Below are positions 52,382 to 61,639 of a stretch of DNA of 64,000 nt, piece by piece (positions within the stretch are counted from its first letter, which is position 1; each line of letters opens with the position of its first letter). A program made the translations under genes and the position numbers. This stretch comes from Chitinimonas sp. BJYL2 (GTDB lineage Bacteria; Pseudomonadota; Gammaproteobacteria; Burkholderiales; Chitinimonadaceae). Location of the stretch: contig NZ_JANZKW010000001.1 of assembly GCF_027257935.1 (NCBI RefSeq), forward strand, positions 1-64,000. Reading direction: 5' to 3'. The notes below the pieces were generated by a model, which searched no databases, had not been told where the DNA came from, and saw only the letters and a program-made list of their open reading frames with translations.

Positions 52382-55300
52382 GTGCTGATTGCTTTCTTCC
52401 GCCTGTTGCACAACCTGGTCCGCCTGCCGCATCTGCTGCTGATGCTGGCCGGCCTCCATGCGTATCCAGCAGGGCAATGGCAGTTTCAGCACATCAATCT
52501 GGAGACCGGTCTGTCCCATGAGAGCGTCTGGGCACTGGCGCAAGATGGTGCAGGCTATGTGTGGATCGGTACACAGGTCGGTCTCAACCGTTTCGACGGG
52601 CACCGGCTCGACGTATTCCGGCGACAGACTGCGCCCACTCAAGGGCTGACCAATGATCGCGCCCATCAGCTCGAAACGGATCGTGATGGCACGCTCTGGA
52701 TCATTACCGATGATGGCCTGTACACCGTGCGGCCGAATCTGGGCACACCTATGCGCTACGCGCTGCCCGATGCCGGCTTTGTGCCAGGACAGGTGAGAGC
52801 GTCACGCAGCGGCGGTGTCTATGCCGCATCCGGCCAGCATCTGTATCACATCGCCTCGCCCGACACCCCACCGCGCCTGCTGACCGACAAACTGCCCAAC
52901 GCGGGCAGGCATGTGCTTGCCGAGGCACGCGATGAGGGCCTGTGGATAGGCACCGGAGACGGTCTGTATCGCTACCGTGCAGGTCAGCAGGCAGTACAGC
53001 GCATTCCGCTCGACGAGCTCGCCGCGCAAGACGCCGGGGCAAGCTTCGTGCTTTCGCTGGTCGAAGACCGGCAGCGAAGGTTATGGGTAGGTACACGCAG
53101 CGGTTTGCTGCGCGGCCAGTCCGAAGCCGGTGGTGGCCTGCGCTGGTATCGCATGGGTGTGGCAGATGGCTTCAGCCGCGGCTCCATACGCACCTTGCTG
53201 GAACGCCGTAACGGTGAAATCTGGACGAGCAGCAACGGGGACGGTATCCGCTACCTGCCGCCGGGTGCGGCGCGTTTCGTCACGGTACAGCACGATCCCG
53301 CTGACTCGGCCGCCTTGGCCGCCAACCACGCCAACGTCATGCTGGAGGACCGGCAGGGCGGGCTCTGGTTTGCGCATGATGGTGCCGGTGTCAGCCGGCT
53401 CGACCATCAGCGCAACCGATTTGAACGTTACACCGATGCGGCTCGGGATACCGAGGGCAAAACCCATTCCGTCTATACGCTGGCGCCCAGCCAGTCCGGC
53501 ATGTTGTGGCTGGGTCTGTATGGCGGCGGGGTCAAGCGCTTCGATGTGGCCTCGGGCCAGAGCATCGTGTTTCCCCTGCGCGACCCCGAGGGCAAACCCA
53601 TCTCCCCATGGGTAACCGGCATTGTCGAAGACGCGGACCGCAACCTGTGGGTGAGCACCATGTCGGGCATCCACAAAGCCGGCCCGGGTAGCAACGTGGC
53701 CCGGCGCGTGGTCTATGCGCCGGGCAATGATGCCGCACAGCAGGTGCAATCGCTGGCATGGGACCCGGCGGGTTATGTCTGGGTCAGCAGCAACAACGGC
53801 GTGCATCGCATCGAGGCACGCACGGGCGCGGTGAAGAGCTTCCTGCACGATCCGGATGATCCCCACTCCATCGCGGCAACCGTGGGTGGCGTACCCTCGG
53901 TGGACCGGGTGGGCAGGCTGTGGGTGGGCACGTGGGGAGGTGGCGTCAACATGCTGCAGAAGGATGGCCGCTTTCTGCGTTTGCCCATCGCCTCGACGAA
54001 CAATCCGAACGGACTCGCCAGCCCGCGAGTTACCAATCTACTGCCTGATCGGCATAACGGCATGTGGGTGGCCACCGACAGAGGGGTGGATCTGGTCACG
54101 GTGGATCACCGCGGCAAGGTACAGTTTCGCGGTTTCGTGAACGACAAAGACCCTGCAGGGGTTGGCGCCAACACCATGCTGCAGGATGACGACGGCGCGC
54201 TCTGGGTAGGTACGGCCAGCGGCATTGCGAGACTGGACCCCGCCACCGGGCAGTTCCGCCATTACTTTCAGGGGGATGGATTACTGCCGGGCGGTTATGC
54301 CGACGGTGCCCATGCCACCTGGCGCTCGCCCGATGGCCGCCTGTTCTTTGGCGGCAGCAAGGGCTTGAGCGCATTCCGGCCGGCCGGGCTGCAGGATGAC
54401 CGCGCCGCGCCGTCGGTACTCATCACCGACTTCCAGATGTTCAATCAATCGATACGTGAACCCGCCCTGGCACGCAGGCTGGGAGTAAAAACGGCGATCG
54501 AGTTCACCCGCGAATTGACCCTGCCCTGGGACAGCGATGTCTTCACGATCAGCTTTGTGGGCTTGAAATTCACCGACCCGAAGCGATACCGCTACGCGTT
54601 CAAGCTGGAAGGATTCGACAGGGACTGGCACTACACGGGCGCAGACAAACGGTTTGCCACGTATACCCACCTGGATCCGGGTCAGTACCGGTTCCTGGTC
54701 AAGGCTGCCAATCAGGATGGTGTGTGGTCAGCCACGCCCACCGAGTTGGGAATTACGATCACACCGCCCTACTGGGCAACCTGGTGGTTCCGGCTCACCG
54801 TGCTCTCGGCCATCATCGTGCTGGGCACCCTGATCTATCGCGCCCGCATCAATGCGCTGCACCGGCAGAACCAGTTGCTGGAGCGCCGGGTGAGTACGCG
54901 CACAGCGGAGCTGAACCTGGCGCTGCATGAACAGGAGGCAATCCTGACCCATGCAATGACAGGGATCGCATTTGTTCGCGATGAGCAGATCGCCCGTTGC
55001 AATACCCGCTTTGCCGACATGCTGGGTTATCACCCGGATGAGCTGATCGGTCGGCCCATGTGCAGTCTGTTCTCGCATCAGGAAGACTTCATCGCCACCC
55101 TGGGTCGCAGCCCGGAACCCGCCAGCGGCACCCCCTTCAGCGATGTGGCTTTGCAGACGCGCGACAAGCGCACGCTTTGGTGTGTGTCGCAGGCCAAGCG
55201 CGTGAGCGACAGCGATATCACTCAGGGTCTGGTCTGGGTGGTGCAGGACGTCACGGCGCGGCGTGAGGCCGAGCAGGCCTTGATCGAAGCCAAGGACAAG

Positions 55301-56929
55301 GCCGAAGTCGCCACGCGGGCCAAGTCGGAGTTCCTCGCCAATATGAGCCACGAGATCCGCACCCCCATGAATGCGGTCATCGGCCTGGCTCATCTGGCCC
55401 TGCAAACCCCTCTGAACCTGCAGCAGCGCGATTACATCAGCAAGATCCATCGCGCCGGACAGTCACTGCTGGCCATCATCAATGACATCCTCGACTTCTC
55501 CAAGATCGAGGCCGACAAGCTCGAACTCGATATCAACCCGTTCCGGCTTGACGACGTGCTGGCGAGCCTGACGACGGTCACTCAGCAAAAAGCTCATGAG
55601 CGTGCCATCAACTACCGCATCAGCCGCGCTGATGACGTGCCCGATGCCCTGCAAGGCGACCAGCTGCGCCTGACCCAGGTGCTGATCAATCTGGTGAACA
55701 ACGCGATCAAGTTCACCGAACCCGGTGGCGAGGTCGACCTGCGTATCCAGTTACTGGAGCGCGAGGGCGAATCAGTGCGCCTGCGCTTTGAGGTCAGCGA
55801 CAGCGGTATCGGCATGAGCCGCGCGCAGCAATCTGTCCTGTTCCAGCCATTCACCCAGGCCGATGGTTCCACCACCCGCAAGTACGGCGGCACCGGGCTG
55901 GGCCTCTCCATTTCGCGCCGGCTGGTCGCGCTGATGGGCGGCGAGATCGACGTCGATAGCGAGCTGGGCCGAGGCTCGCGCTTTGGCTTCACCCTGGCTT
56001 TCGCCCTGCCCGCAGCCGACCAGATTCCGGCACCGCAGCGCAAGATACGCGATGCCACCTGGCGCCCCAGCCAGCAGCATGCCGGCAAGCGGGTACTGCT
56101 GGCCGACGACAACAGCATCAACCAGCAGATCGTTTCCGAGCTGCTGGCCACCATGGGGATAGTCGTTGAACTGGCCGATAACGGGCAGGCCGCTGTGGCC
56201 AAGACACTGGCCGCCAAACCGGGTTACTACGCCATGATCCTGATGGATCTGGAAATGCCCATCATGGATGGCCACAGCGCCGCACGGGCCATTCGTCAGC
56301 ACGCCCATCTGGCCAACCTGCCCATCATCGCCCTTACCGCTCACGCCATCGCCGAGGTACGGGACCGCTGCCTGGCCGAGGGCATGCAGGACTACCTCAC
56401 CAAACCGATCCAGGCACAGCAACTGGAAGACATGATGGATCGCTGGATCGCCACGGCGGCCGTCGAGCCAACGCCACCTGCGGCGCCCAGTGCAACCAGC
56501 CAGACCCAGGCCAGCAGCCCGGTCGCGGACGCACCGCTGCCCGATCTGCCCCATGTCGATGTCGAGGCCGGTTTGCGCACCCTCAGTGGCAGCCAGCGCC
56601 TTTACCGGCGGCTATTGCAGCGCTTTCACGAGGGTTATGCCGAGGCACCTCAGCAATTGGCTGCGCACCTCGCTGCCGGGCGGTTTGAGGATGCCCACCG
56701 CCTGGCGCACACCATCAAGGGGCTGGCCGGCAATATGGGTGCCTTTGCACTGGGTGAAGCCGCCCGGGAGCTGGAGCAGCTGCTGGAGCAGGCCCGGCAG
56801 ACGCCTGGCCAAGCGGCTTCCGCCGAACTGTTGGCCGCGAGCACCCAGTTGCAGTCCCTGCTGGTGCCGCTGCTGGCCGCCCTGGCCGGCTGGCTGCACA
56901 ACGCCACCCCGATCAGCAGCGAAATCTAG
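52382..56929 (+). CDS. Hybrid histidine kinase with periplasmic two-component propeller, PAS, REC and Hpt
   Basis: A 1515-residue one-protein phosphorelay. An N-terminal signal or anchor region is followed by two-component propeller repeats (DGAGYVWIGTQVGLNRFDG, VWVSSNNGVHRIEAR ...; about residues 35-700) and a Y_Y_Y-type domain ending before a membrane segment near 800-820. Then come PAS (855-955), HisKA with SHEIRTP (near 988), HATPase with N-box NLVNNAIKFT, G1 SDSGIGM and GGTGLGLSISRRL, REC (about 1237-1340; phospho-Asp in MDLEMP; KPI Lys), and Hpt (HTIKGLAGNMG near 1442). No DNA-binding output, so it must pass phosphate to another regulator. Architecture resembles sugar-sensing hybrid systems; the secreted amylase gene follows directly. 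Start GTG 52382. Confidence 0.93.
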   Translation: MLIAFFRLLHNLVRLPHLLLMLAGLHAYPAGQWQFQHINLETGLSHESVWALAQDGAGYVWIGTQVGLNRFDGHRLDVFRRQTAPTQGLTNDRAHQLETDRDGTLWIITDDGLYTVRPNLGTPMRYALPDAGFVPGQVRASRSGGVYAASGQHLYHIASPDTPPRLLTDKLPNAGRHVLAEARDEGLWIGTGDGLYRYRAGQQAVQRIPLDELAAQDAGASFVLSLVEDRQRRLWVGTRSGLLRGQSEAGGGLRWYRMGVADGFSRGSIRTLLERRNGEIWTSSNGDGIRYLPPGAARFVTVQHDPADSAALAANHANVMLEDRQGGLWFAHDGAGVSRLDHQRNRFERYTDAARDTEGKTHSVYTLAPSQSGMLWLGLYGGGVKRFDVASGQSIVFPLRDPEGKPISPWVTGIVEDADRNLWVSTMSGIHKAGPGSNVARRVVYAPGNDAAQQVQSLAWDPAGYVWVSSNNGVHRIEARTGAVKSFLHDPDDPHSIAATVGGVPSVDRVGRLWVGTWGGGVNMLQKDGRFLRLPIASTNNPNGLASPRVTNLLPDRHNGMWVATDRGVDLVTVDHRGKVQFRGFVNDKDPAGVGANTMLQDDDGALWVGTASGIARLDPATGQFRHYFQGDGLLPGGYADGAHATWRSPDGRLFFGGSKGLSAFRPAGLQDDRAAPSVLITDFQMFNQSIREPALARRLGVKTAIEFTRELTLPWDSDVFTISFVGLKFTDPKRYRYAFKLEGFDRDWHYTGADKRFATYTHLDPGQYRFLVKAANQDGVWSATPTELGITITPPYWATWWFRLTVLSAIIVLGTLIYRARINALHRQNQLLERRVSTRTAELNLALHEQEAILTHAMTGIAFVRDEQIARCNTRFADMLGYHPDELIGRPMCSLFSHQEDFIATLGRSPEPASGTPFSDVALQTRDKRTLWCVSQAKRVSDSDITQGLVWVVQDVTARREAEQALIEAKDKAEVATRAKSEFLANMSHEIRTPMNAVIGLAHLALQTPLNLQQRDYISKIHRAGQSLLAIINDILDFSKIEADKLELDINPFRLDDVLASLTTVTQQKAHERAINYRISRADDVPDALQGDQLRLTQVLINLVNNAIKFTEPGGEVDLRIQLLEREGESVRLRFEVSDSGIGMSRAQQSVLFQPFTQADGSTTRKYGGTGLGLSISRRLVALMGGEIDVDSELGRGSRFGFTLAFALPAADQIPAPQRKIRDATWRPSQQHAGKRVLLADDNSINQQIVSELLATMGIVVELADNGQAAVAKTLAAKPGYYAMILMDLEMPIMDGHSAARAIRQHAHLANLPIIALTAHAIAEVRDRCLAEGMQDYLTKPIQAQQLEDMMDRWIATAAVEPTPPAAPSATSQTQASSPVADAPLPDLPHVDVEAGLRTLSGSQRLYRRLLQRFHEGYAEAPQQLAAHLAAGRFEDAHRLAHTIKGLAGNMGAFALGEAARELEQLLEQARQTPGQAASAELLAASTQLQSLLVPLLAALAGWLHNATPISSEI

Positions 56930-57239
56930 GCGCACCACCACCCACGCGCGCGTGCTCACGTGCCCTCTTCCGTGCCGTCCCACTCTGCCCTGCGCCGACC
57001 GGTAGCCGCTCGCTTTTGCTGCCCGCGTCGCGCGCCACAGCCTGTCATCCCGCACTACCCGCCAAGTCATCGCTCGCGAGTGTTTCCGTAGCGATACAAC
57101 AGCATGAGCGAGTATTGACAACACATAATTCGTAGTTATATTTCAACGCACGCAAAAACCGGAGAAAAGCCTTACGAATCAATCACTTTATGTAGTTGCC
57201 CATCTTGTTGCTACAAAATCGATAAACGGAGTGAGACAC
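56930..57239. other. 310-base spacer upstream of the amylase, with a consensus promoter
   Basis: Mostly non-coding. A perfect -35 TTGACA (57115-57120), 16-base spacer, and TATATT (57137-57142) lie about 97 bases upstream of the ATG. The leader between them is long enough to hold regulatory structure. No other gene seen. Confidence 0.7.
57115..57142 (+). promoter_or_regulatory. Sigma70 promoter of the amylase gene
   Basis: TTGACA (57115-57120), 16 bases, TATATT (57137-57142). Close to consensus, with AT-rich surroundings in a GC-rich region. Confidence 0.75.
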
Positions 57240-58847
57240 ATGAAAAAGCAACACATTCGCCTCGGGCTGCTGACCGGGGTGCTGGCCCTCTGCTTGCCCG
57301 CGCAAGCCGCAACCGAGCAGGACAAAGCCAGTAGTGCCATCCTGTTCCAGGGCTTCCATTGGAACTCGAATGCCCTGTCCACTGGCTGGTATGCCGACCT
57401 GCAAGCCAAGGCCAGCGATCTGAAGACCCTGGGCGTGACGCATATCTGGATGCCGCCCGCCTCCGATGCCGCCGATAACGCAGGCTACCTGCCCCGCCAG
57501 CTCAACAAGCTCGACAGCAAATACGGCAACGAAGCTGCCCTGAGTGCTGCGCTGTCGGCCTTCAATGCCCAAGGCATCCATCCGGTGGCGGATATCGTCA
57601 TCAATCACCGCGTGGGCACAGCCAACTGGGCTGACTTCACCAACCCGACCTGGGATTGCCGCGCCGTAGTCAGTGGTGACGAATGGACGGGTCGCTGCGG
57701 CAATGCCGACTCAGGCGACGGTTACGCAGCAGCCCGCGATCTGGACCACAGCCAGACCTTTGTCCAGAACGACCTCAAGACCTGGATCGGTACCCGGCTC
57801 AAGAACATCGGCTTCAAGGGCCTGCGCTTCGACTACTCCAAGGGCTACGGCGCGAACTACGCCAAGGTCTATCACGATGCGATGGCGCCAAGCTTTTGTG
57901 TCGGTGAAATCTGGACTGATCTCAACTTCAACAACGTGGATGCCCATCGCCAAGGCCTGATGAGCTTTGTGGACGGCACGGGCGGTACTTGTGGTGCCTT
58001 TGACTTCACCACCAAGGGTCTGCTGAACCAGGCACTGAGCGCCAACGAGTACTGGCGCCTCAAAGCCGCCGATGGCAAGCCGCAAGGCGGCATCGGCTGG
58101 TGGGCGCAGAAGATGGTGACCTTCGTGGACAACCACGATACCGGTCCGTCAGAAAGCTGCGGCAATGGCCAGAGTCACTGGCCAGTGCCGTGTGACAAGG
58201 TCATGCAGGGTTATGCCTACATCCTCAGCCACCCCGGCATCCCCACGGTTTACTACCCGCATGTGTACAACTGGGGCCTGAAGAACGACATCAAGGCGCT
58301 GATCGATGCCCGCAAGGCAGCAGGCATTACATCCACCTCCGCCGTCAGCATCCAGAAAGCCGAAACCGGCCTGTACGCCGCCATCATCACCGGCACGCAA
58401 TACCAGCTGGCAATGAAGATCGGCCCCAATAGCTGGAGCCCCGGCGCAGGCTGGACCGTGGTGACCTCGGGCAGCAATTACAGCGTGTGGAAGAAAGGCG
58501 CGGCCGATACCTGTCTGGTCAATGTCAGCTTCAGCATCGCCAATGCCAACACCAGCTTTGGCGAGAACCTGTACGTGGTGGGCAATGACGCCGCGATTGG
58601 TGGCTGGGTTACCGGCTCCGCCTATCCGCTGACGATTCAGGGTACGGGCGCCAATGCCACCTGGAGCGGCACCACCAAACTGCCTTGCAGCACGGCCATC
58701 CAGTACAAGTACATCAAGCGCAACCCGCCGACGGGTGCCGTGATCTGGGAAAGCAACCAGGCCACCGCCAGTGGTAACCGCGAGTTCACCAGCGGTGCCA
58801 GCAATGGCAGCAGCCAGACGCGCAACGATGGCAGCTTCAAGTTCTAA
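57240..58847 (+). CDS. Secreted GH13 alpha-amylase with C-terminal CBM20 starch-binding domain
   Basis: A 535-residue extracellular amylase with a signal peptide cut after AQA (residue 23). The TIM-barrel motifs are QGFHWN, DIVINHR, FDYSKGYG with nucleophile D198, VGEIWTDL with acid/base E223, and VDNHDTG with D300 (region IV). Numerous cysteines suggest disulfides. Residues about 435-535, starting CLVNVSFSIANANTSFGENL and ending IQYKYIKR..., form CBM20 (starch-binding). It hydrolyses starch in the medium, probably exported by the T2SS in this window. ATG 57240 has GGAGTGAGACAC; an upstream GTG would lengthen the leader. Overall length resembles maltotetraose-forming enzymes, but product size is not evident. 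Confidence 0.94.
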   Translation: MKKQHIRLGLLTGVLALCLPAQAATEQDKASSAILFQGFHWNSNALSTGWYADLQAKASDLKTLGVTHIWMPPASDAADNAGYLPRQLNKLDSKYGNEAALSAALSAFNAQGIHPVADIVINHRVGTANWADFTNPTWDCRAVVSGDEWTGRCGNADSGDGYAAARDLDHSQTFVQNDLKTWIGTRLKNIGFKGLRFDYSKGYGANYAKVYHDAMAPSFCVGEIWTDLNFNNVDAHRQGLMSFVDGTGGTCGAFDFTTKGLLNQALSANEYWRLKAADGKPQGGIGWWAQKMVTFVDNHDTGPSESCGNGQSHWPVPCDKVMQGYAYILSHPGIPTVYYPHVYNWGLKNDIKALIDARKAAGITSTSAVSIQKAETGLYAAIITGTQYQLAMKIGPNSWSPGAGWTVVTSGSNYSVWKKGAADTCLVNVSFSIANANTSFGENLYVVGNDAAIGGWVTGSAYPLTIQGTGANATWSGTTKLPCSTAIQYKYIKRNPPTGAVIWESNQATASGNREFTSGASNGSSQTRNDGSFKF

Positions 58848-58865
58848 GCCCGCCTGAGCGGCAAG

Positions 58866-58892
58866 ACAACGGCCCCTGTGGGGCCGTTGTTG
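58866..58892 (+). terminator. Terminator after the amylase gene
   Basis: ACAACGGCCCC / GGGGCCGTTGT with a TGT loop, then TGCTGG. Palindromic, so it could act on both strands. Confidence 0.8.
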
Positions 58893-58946
58893 CTGGCGCA
58901 TCCGCATGGCGCACAATGCGCCGCTGCACAGGATGTAACCCTGGTT

Positions 58947-60065
58947 TCATTGCAGCCCGCTTATCGTCATTGCCCATTCGCGGGCGCAGTCTTGCAGGCA
59001 ATTGGCCGCATTGGATTGTGCTTTCTCGCTGGGGTATCGATCAGTCAGTGCGTGCAAATGAGTGAATCGATGCGCCAGTTCACCCCTGGCCGCCGTGTCG
59101 ATATCCCCTGACAGCAACACGGCCGGCACCCCGCACGCAGCCGCATGCTGTGCGAGGCGCCAAGGCAGCTTGCCTTGCAGGGTTTGCGCATCGCTGCGGC
59201 CTTCGCCGGTAATCAGATAGTCCGCCCCCGTCAGCAGGGCATCGAGGCCCAGCAGATCAGCGAGCACCTCGGCACCCGGCTGGATTTCCGCACCCAGCAG
59301 GCGCAAGGCCCAACCCAGACCGCCGGCTGCGCCACTACCGGGCATCGTCCTCAAGGCACGGCCTGCCGATGCATCCCCCAGCGTGCCCAGATAAGCCACA
59401 CTGCGATCCAGGGCTGCGGCATCTTCGGCGATCAGCCCCTTCTGCGGGCCGTATACCGCGGTGGCACCCTGCGGGCCACTGAGAGGATTGCTGACATCCG
59501 CCAAGGCCAGCAATCGGATTCGGGCCAGCCGGCTATCGAGACCCGTCAGGTCCAGTCGATATAGCCGATGCAACGTGGCCGGTGCCGGTGACAACAGCTT
59601 ACCGGCGCGGTCGAGCAGGCGCGCGCCCAAGGCCACCAGCAGGCCCGCGCCACCATCATTGGTACCAGTACCGCCCAGGCCCACGATCACGCGCGGTGCG
59701 CCACTCGCCAGTGCGGCGCGCAGCAACTGGCCCAAACCCATGGTGTGGCGCTGCATCAGCGGGCTCTGCCCCACCAACCCCAACCCCACCACCTCGGCCG
59801 ACTCGATCACGGCAGTACCATCGGCCAAGCTGAGCCATGCCGCACCGACCGGCTCGCCTTCCATGCCCCGCACCACGTCCGTATGCCAGTGCACACCCGG
59901 CAGCGATTCCAGCGCGGCCAGGGTGCCTTCGCCACCGTCGGCCATGGGCAGACAGTCGCACTGCGCCTCCGGGCAAGCCTGCCGGATACCCGCGGCGATA
60001 GCCTCGGCGGCGGCTTTGGCACTCAGGGTGCCCTTGAAGGAATCCGGTGAGATCAGAACGCGCAT
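58947..60065 (-). CDS. Glycerate kinase (GlxK/GarK type)
   Basis: A 372-residue glycerate 2-kinase. The N-terminal MRVLISPDSFKGTLSAKAAA, MADGGEGTLAALES, GLGGTGTNDGGAGLLVALGA and ALADVSNPLSGPQGATAVYGPQKG, and later LITGEGRSDAQTLQGKLPW, match the GlxK family. It phosphorylates D-glycerate to 2-phosphoglycerate, feeding glycolysis from glyoxylate or sugar-acid catabolism. No other glyoxylate genes adjoin; single gene convergent to the amylase terminator. Start ATG 60065. Confidence 0.95.
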   Translation of the reverse strand: MRVLISPDSFKGTLSAKAAAEAIAAGIRQACPEAQCDCLPMADGGEGTLAALESLPGVHWHTDVVRGMEGEPVGAAWLSLADGTAVIESAEVVGLGLVGQSPLMQRHTMGLGQLLRAALASGAPRVIVGLGGTGTNDGGAGLLVALGARLLDRAGKLLSPAPATLHRLYRLDLTGLDSRLARIRLLALADVSNPLSGPQGATAVYGPQKGLIAEDAAALDRSVAYLGTLGDASAGRALRTMPGSGAAGGLGWALRLLGAEIQPGAEVLADLLGLDALLTGADYLITGEGRSDAQTLQGKLPWRLAQHAAACGVPAVLLSGDIDTAARGELAHRFTHLHALTDRYPSEKAQSNAANCLQDCAREWAMTISGLQ

Positions 60066-60150
60066 GCGCTCAGTGTAAAGCTTGGCAGGCCAGCTTGCCG
60101 CTCATCAACAAAGAGAACGAAAGTTCTCTGTTTGTATTTAGAATGGTGGC

Positions 60151-61215
60151 ATGTCAGCACCTGTTCATGGCCGCGGTACGGGCGCCTTGCCCGACAACCG
60201 CTTTGCACAGCACCAGCGCGAAGCGGTCGATGACGGCTGGACCACGTTCGGCCAGGAAGACGACAAACCGCGCACGGTGATTCAACTTCACCCGGCCAAA
60301 TCCATCATCAGCCACAACCAATCGCCCGATGTGCCCTTCAGCCAATCGATCAATCCCTATCAAGGTTGCGAGCATGGCTGCATTTATTGCTATGCGCGGC
60401 CCAGCCACGCCTATTGGGGCTATTCGCCAGGTCTGGATTTTGAAACGCAGATCATCGCCAAGCCCAACGCCGCAGCGCTATTGCGCACGGAGCTGGCCAA
60501 ACCTACCTATCGCCCCTCACCCATCTGCATAGGTAGCAATACCGATTGCTACCAGCCCGCCGAGCGCGGGCTGGCGCTGACTCGTCGTTTGCTCGAAGTC
60601 ATGGTTGAAACACGTCACCCTGTTCAGCTCCTGACCAAGAACGCCCTGATCGAGCGGGATATCGACCTGCTTGCGGATCTGGCCAGGGATGGACTGGTCC
60701 ACGTGATGGTCAGCGTCACCACATTGGATCGGGATCTGGCGCGGCGCCTAGAGCCGCGCGCCAGTCAGCCGCTAAGGCGCCTCGATAGCATCTCGGCCCT
60801 GGCTCGCGCCGGCATCCCGGTAGGCGTGCTGGTGGCGCCCATCATCCCGGCGCTCAACGATCATGAGCTGGAGCGCATCCTGCAACATAGCCGCGACGCA
60901 GGTGCCTGCTCGGCAGGCTATGTGCTGTTGCGATTGCCGCGAGAGTTAGCTGATCTGTTCGATGACTGGCTGCAGCAACACTACCCGGATCGACGCCAGC
61001 ATGTGCTGAGCCTGTTGCGACAATCACGCGAGGGGGCGTTGAATGATCCGGCGTTCGGCGGGCGCATGCGGGGCAGTGGTCTATTCGCCGAGCTGCTGCG
61101 GCAACGGTTCAGACTCGCCACGCAACGACTCGGCCTGGCCAAGCGTAGCCGGCCTCCCAGCAGTCAGCATTTCCGGCCACCGCGTAGCGATGGTCAGCTC
61201 GGGCTGTTTGATTGA
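60151..61215 (+). CDS. PA0069-family radical SAM protein (SplB-like)
   Basis: A 354-residue radical SAM enzyme with the CxxxCxxC cluster site at C73, C77, C80 (GCEHGCIYCYARPSH). The PA0069 family hallmarks PAKSIISHNQSPDVPFSQSI and GSNTDCYQPAERGLALTRRLLEV are present. Family members resemble spore photoproduct lyase but their substrate is unknown. The C-terminal about 60 residues (RGSGLFAELLRQRF) are family-typical. Iron-sulphur and SAM dependence are known for the superfamily. ATG 60151; single gene. Confidence 0.93.
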   Translation: MSAPVHGRGTGALPDNRFAQHQREAVDDGWTTFGQEDDKPRTVIQLHPAKSIISHNQSPDVPFSQSINPYQGCEHGCIYCYARPSHAYWGYSPGLDFETQIIAKPNAAALLRTELAKPTYRPSPICIGSNTDCYQPAERGLALTRRLLEVMVETRHPVQLLTKNALIERDIDLLADLARDGLVHVMVSVTTLDRDLARRLEPRASQPLRRLDSISALARAGIPVGVLVAPIIPALNDHELERILQHSRDAGACSAGYVLLRLPRELADLFDDWLQQHYPDRRQHVLSLLRQSREGALNDPAFGGRMRGSGLFAELLRQRFRLATQRLGLAKRSRPPSSQHFRPPRSDGQLGLFD

Positions 61216-61403
61216 GGACGCGGTCGTGGCGCCCGCGTGGTGTCCGCATTGTGCCCCTGCGCCACCGCCTCGCGCTGGGCGGCGTCCTGCGCCTGTGCTG
61301 GCTCACCATGCCGTTCCAGTTCCGCCAGCATGGCCACGCCGAACAGCGCTACCAGCCCCAATACCAGCGCCGGTTCCAGACCCAGATCAGTGCTTGGTTT
61401 CAT
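61194..61403 (-). CDS. Small putative membrane protein downstream of the PadR-DUF1700 operon
   Basis: A 69-codon frame MKPSTDLGLEPALVLGLVALFGVAMLAELER..., with one hydrophobic helix (about residues 11-28) and a charged polar tail. It lies 15 bases after the preceding small gene in the same direction, and its last 22 bases overlap the convergent radical SAM gene. Weak ribosome site. Probably a real single-span accessory protein, but no homologue is known to me. Confidence 0.4.
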   Translation of the reverse strand: MKPSTDLGLEPALVLGLVALFGVAMLAELERHGEPAQAQDAAQREAVAQGHNADTTRAPRPRPQSNSPS

Positions 61404-61418
61404 GGACTGGGTATCCGC

Positions 61419-61628
61419 TCACGGCGAGGGTGCAGGCTGAGGGACACGTTTATCCGGCAAAGGCCGGACGCGAATGCGTGTGGTCGCCTGGCCAGCCACG
61501 GCAAAGTGTACGGCTACCTGGCGATCCTTGACCGATACGGGAGTCGGGCGGATCGGCGGGGACAGGTCACCACTATCGGCTTGGGTAAGCGGCCTTGGCT
61601 TGGCGGCAAGGCTGAAGAGTCCGAACAT
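61419..61628 (-). CDS. Small hypothetical protein in the PadR-DUF1700 operon
   Basis: A 69-residue protein MFGLFSLAAKPRPLTQADSG... ending in a Pro-rich tail; GAGGAGGCTGAC sits seven bases before ATG 61628, a strong ribosome site, 11 bases downstream of the DUF1700 stop. A beta-strand-rich middle (SVKDRQVAVHFAVAGQATTRIRV) is visible; no signal peptide. Likely cotranscribed with padR and DUF1700; function unknown, possibly an adhesin-like DUF4097 fragment, but this is speculative. Confidence 0.5.
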   Translation of the reverse strand: MFGLFSLAAKPRPLTQADSGDLSPPIRPTPVSVKDRQVAVHFAVAGQATTRIRVRPLPDKRVPQPAPSP

Positions 61629-61639
61629 GGTCAGCCTCC

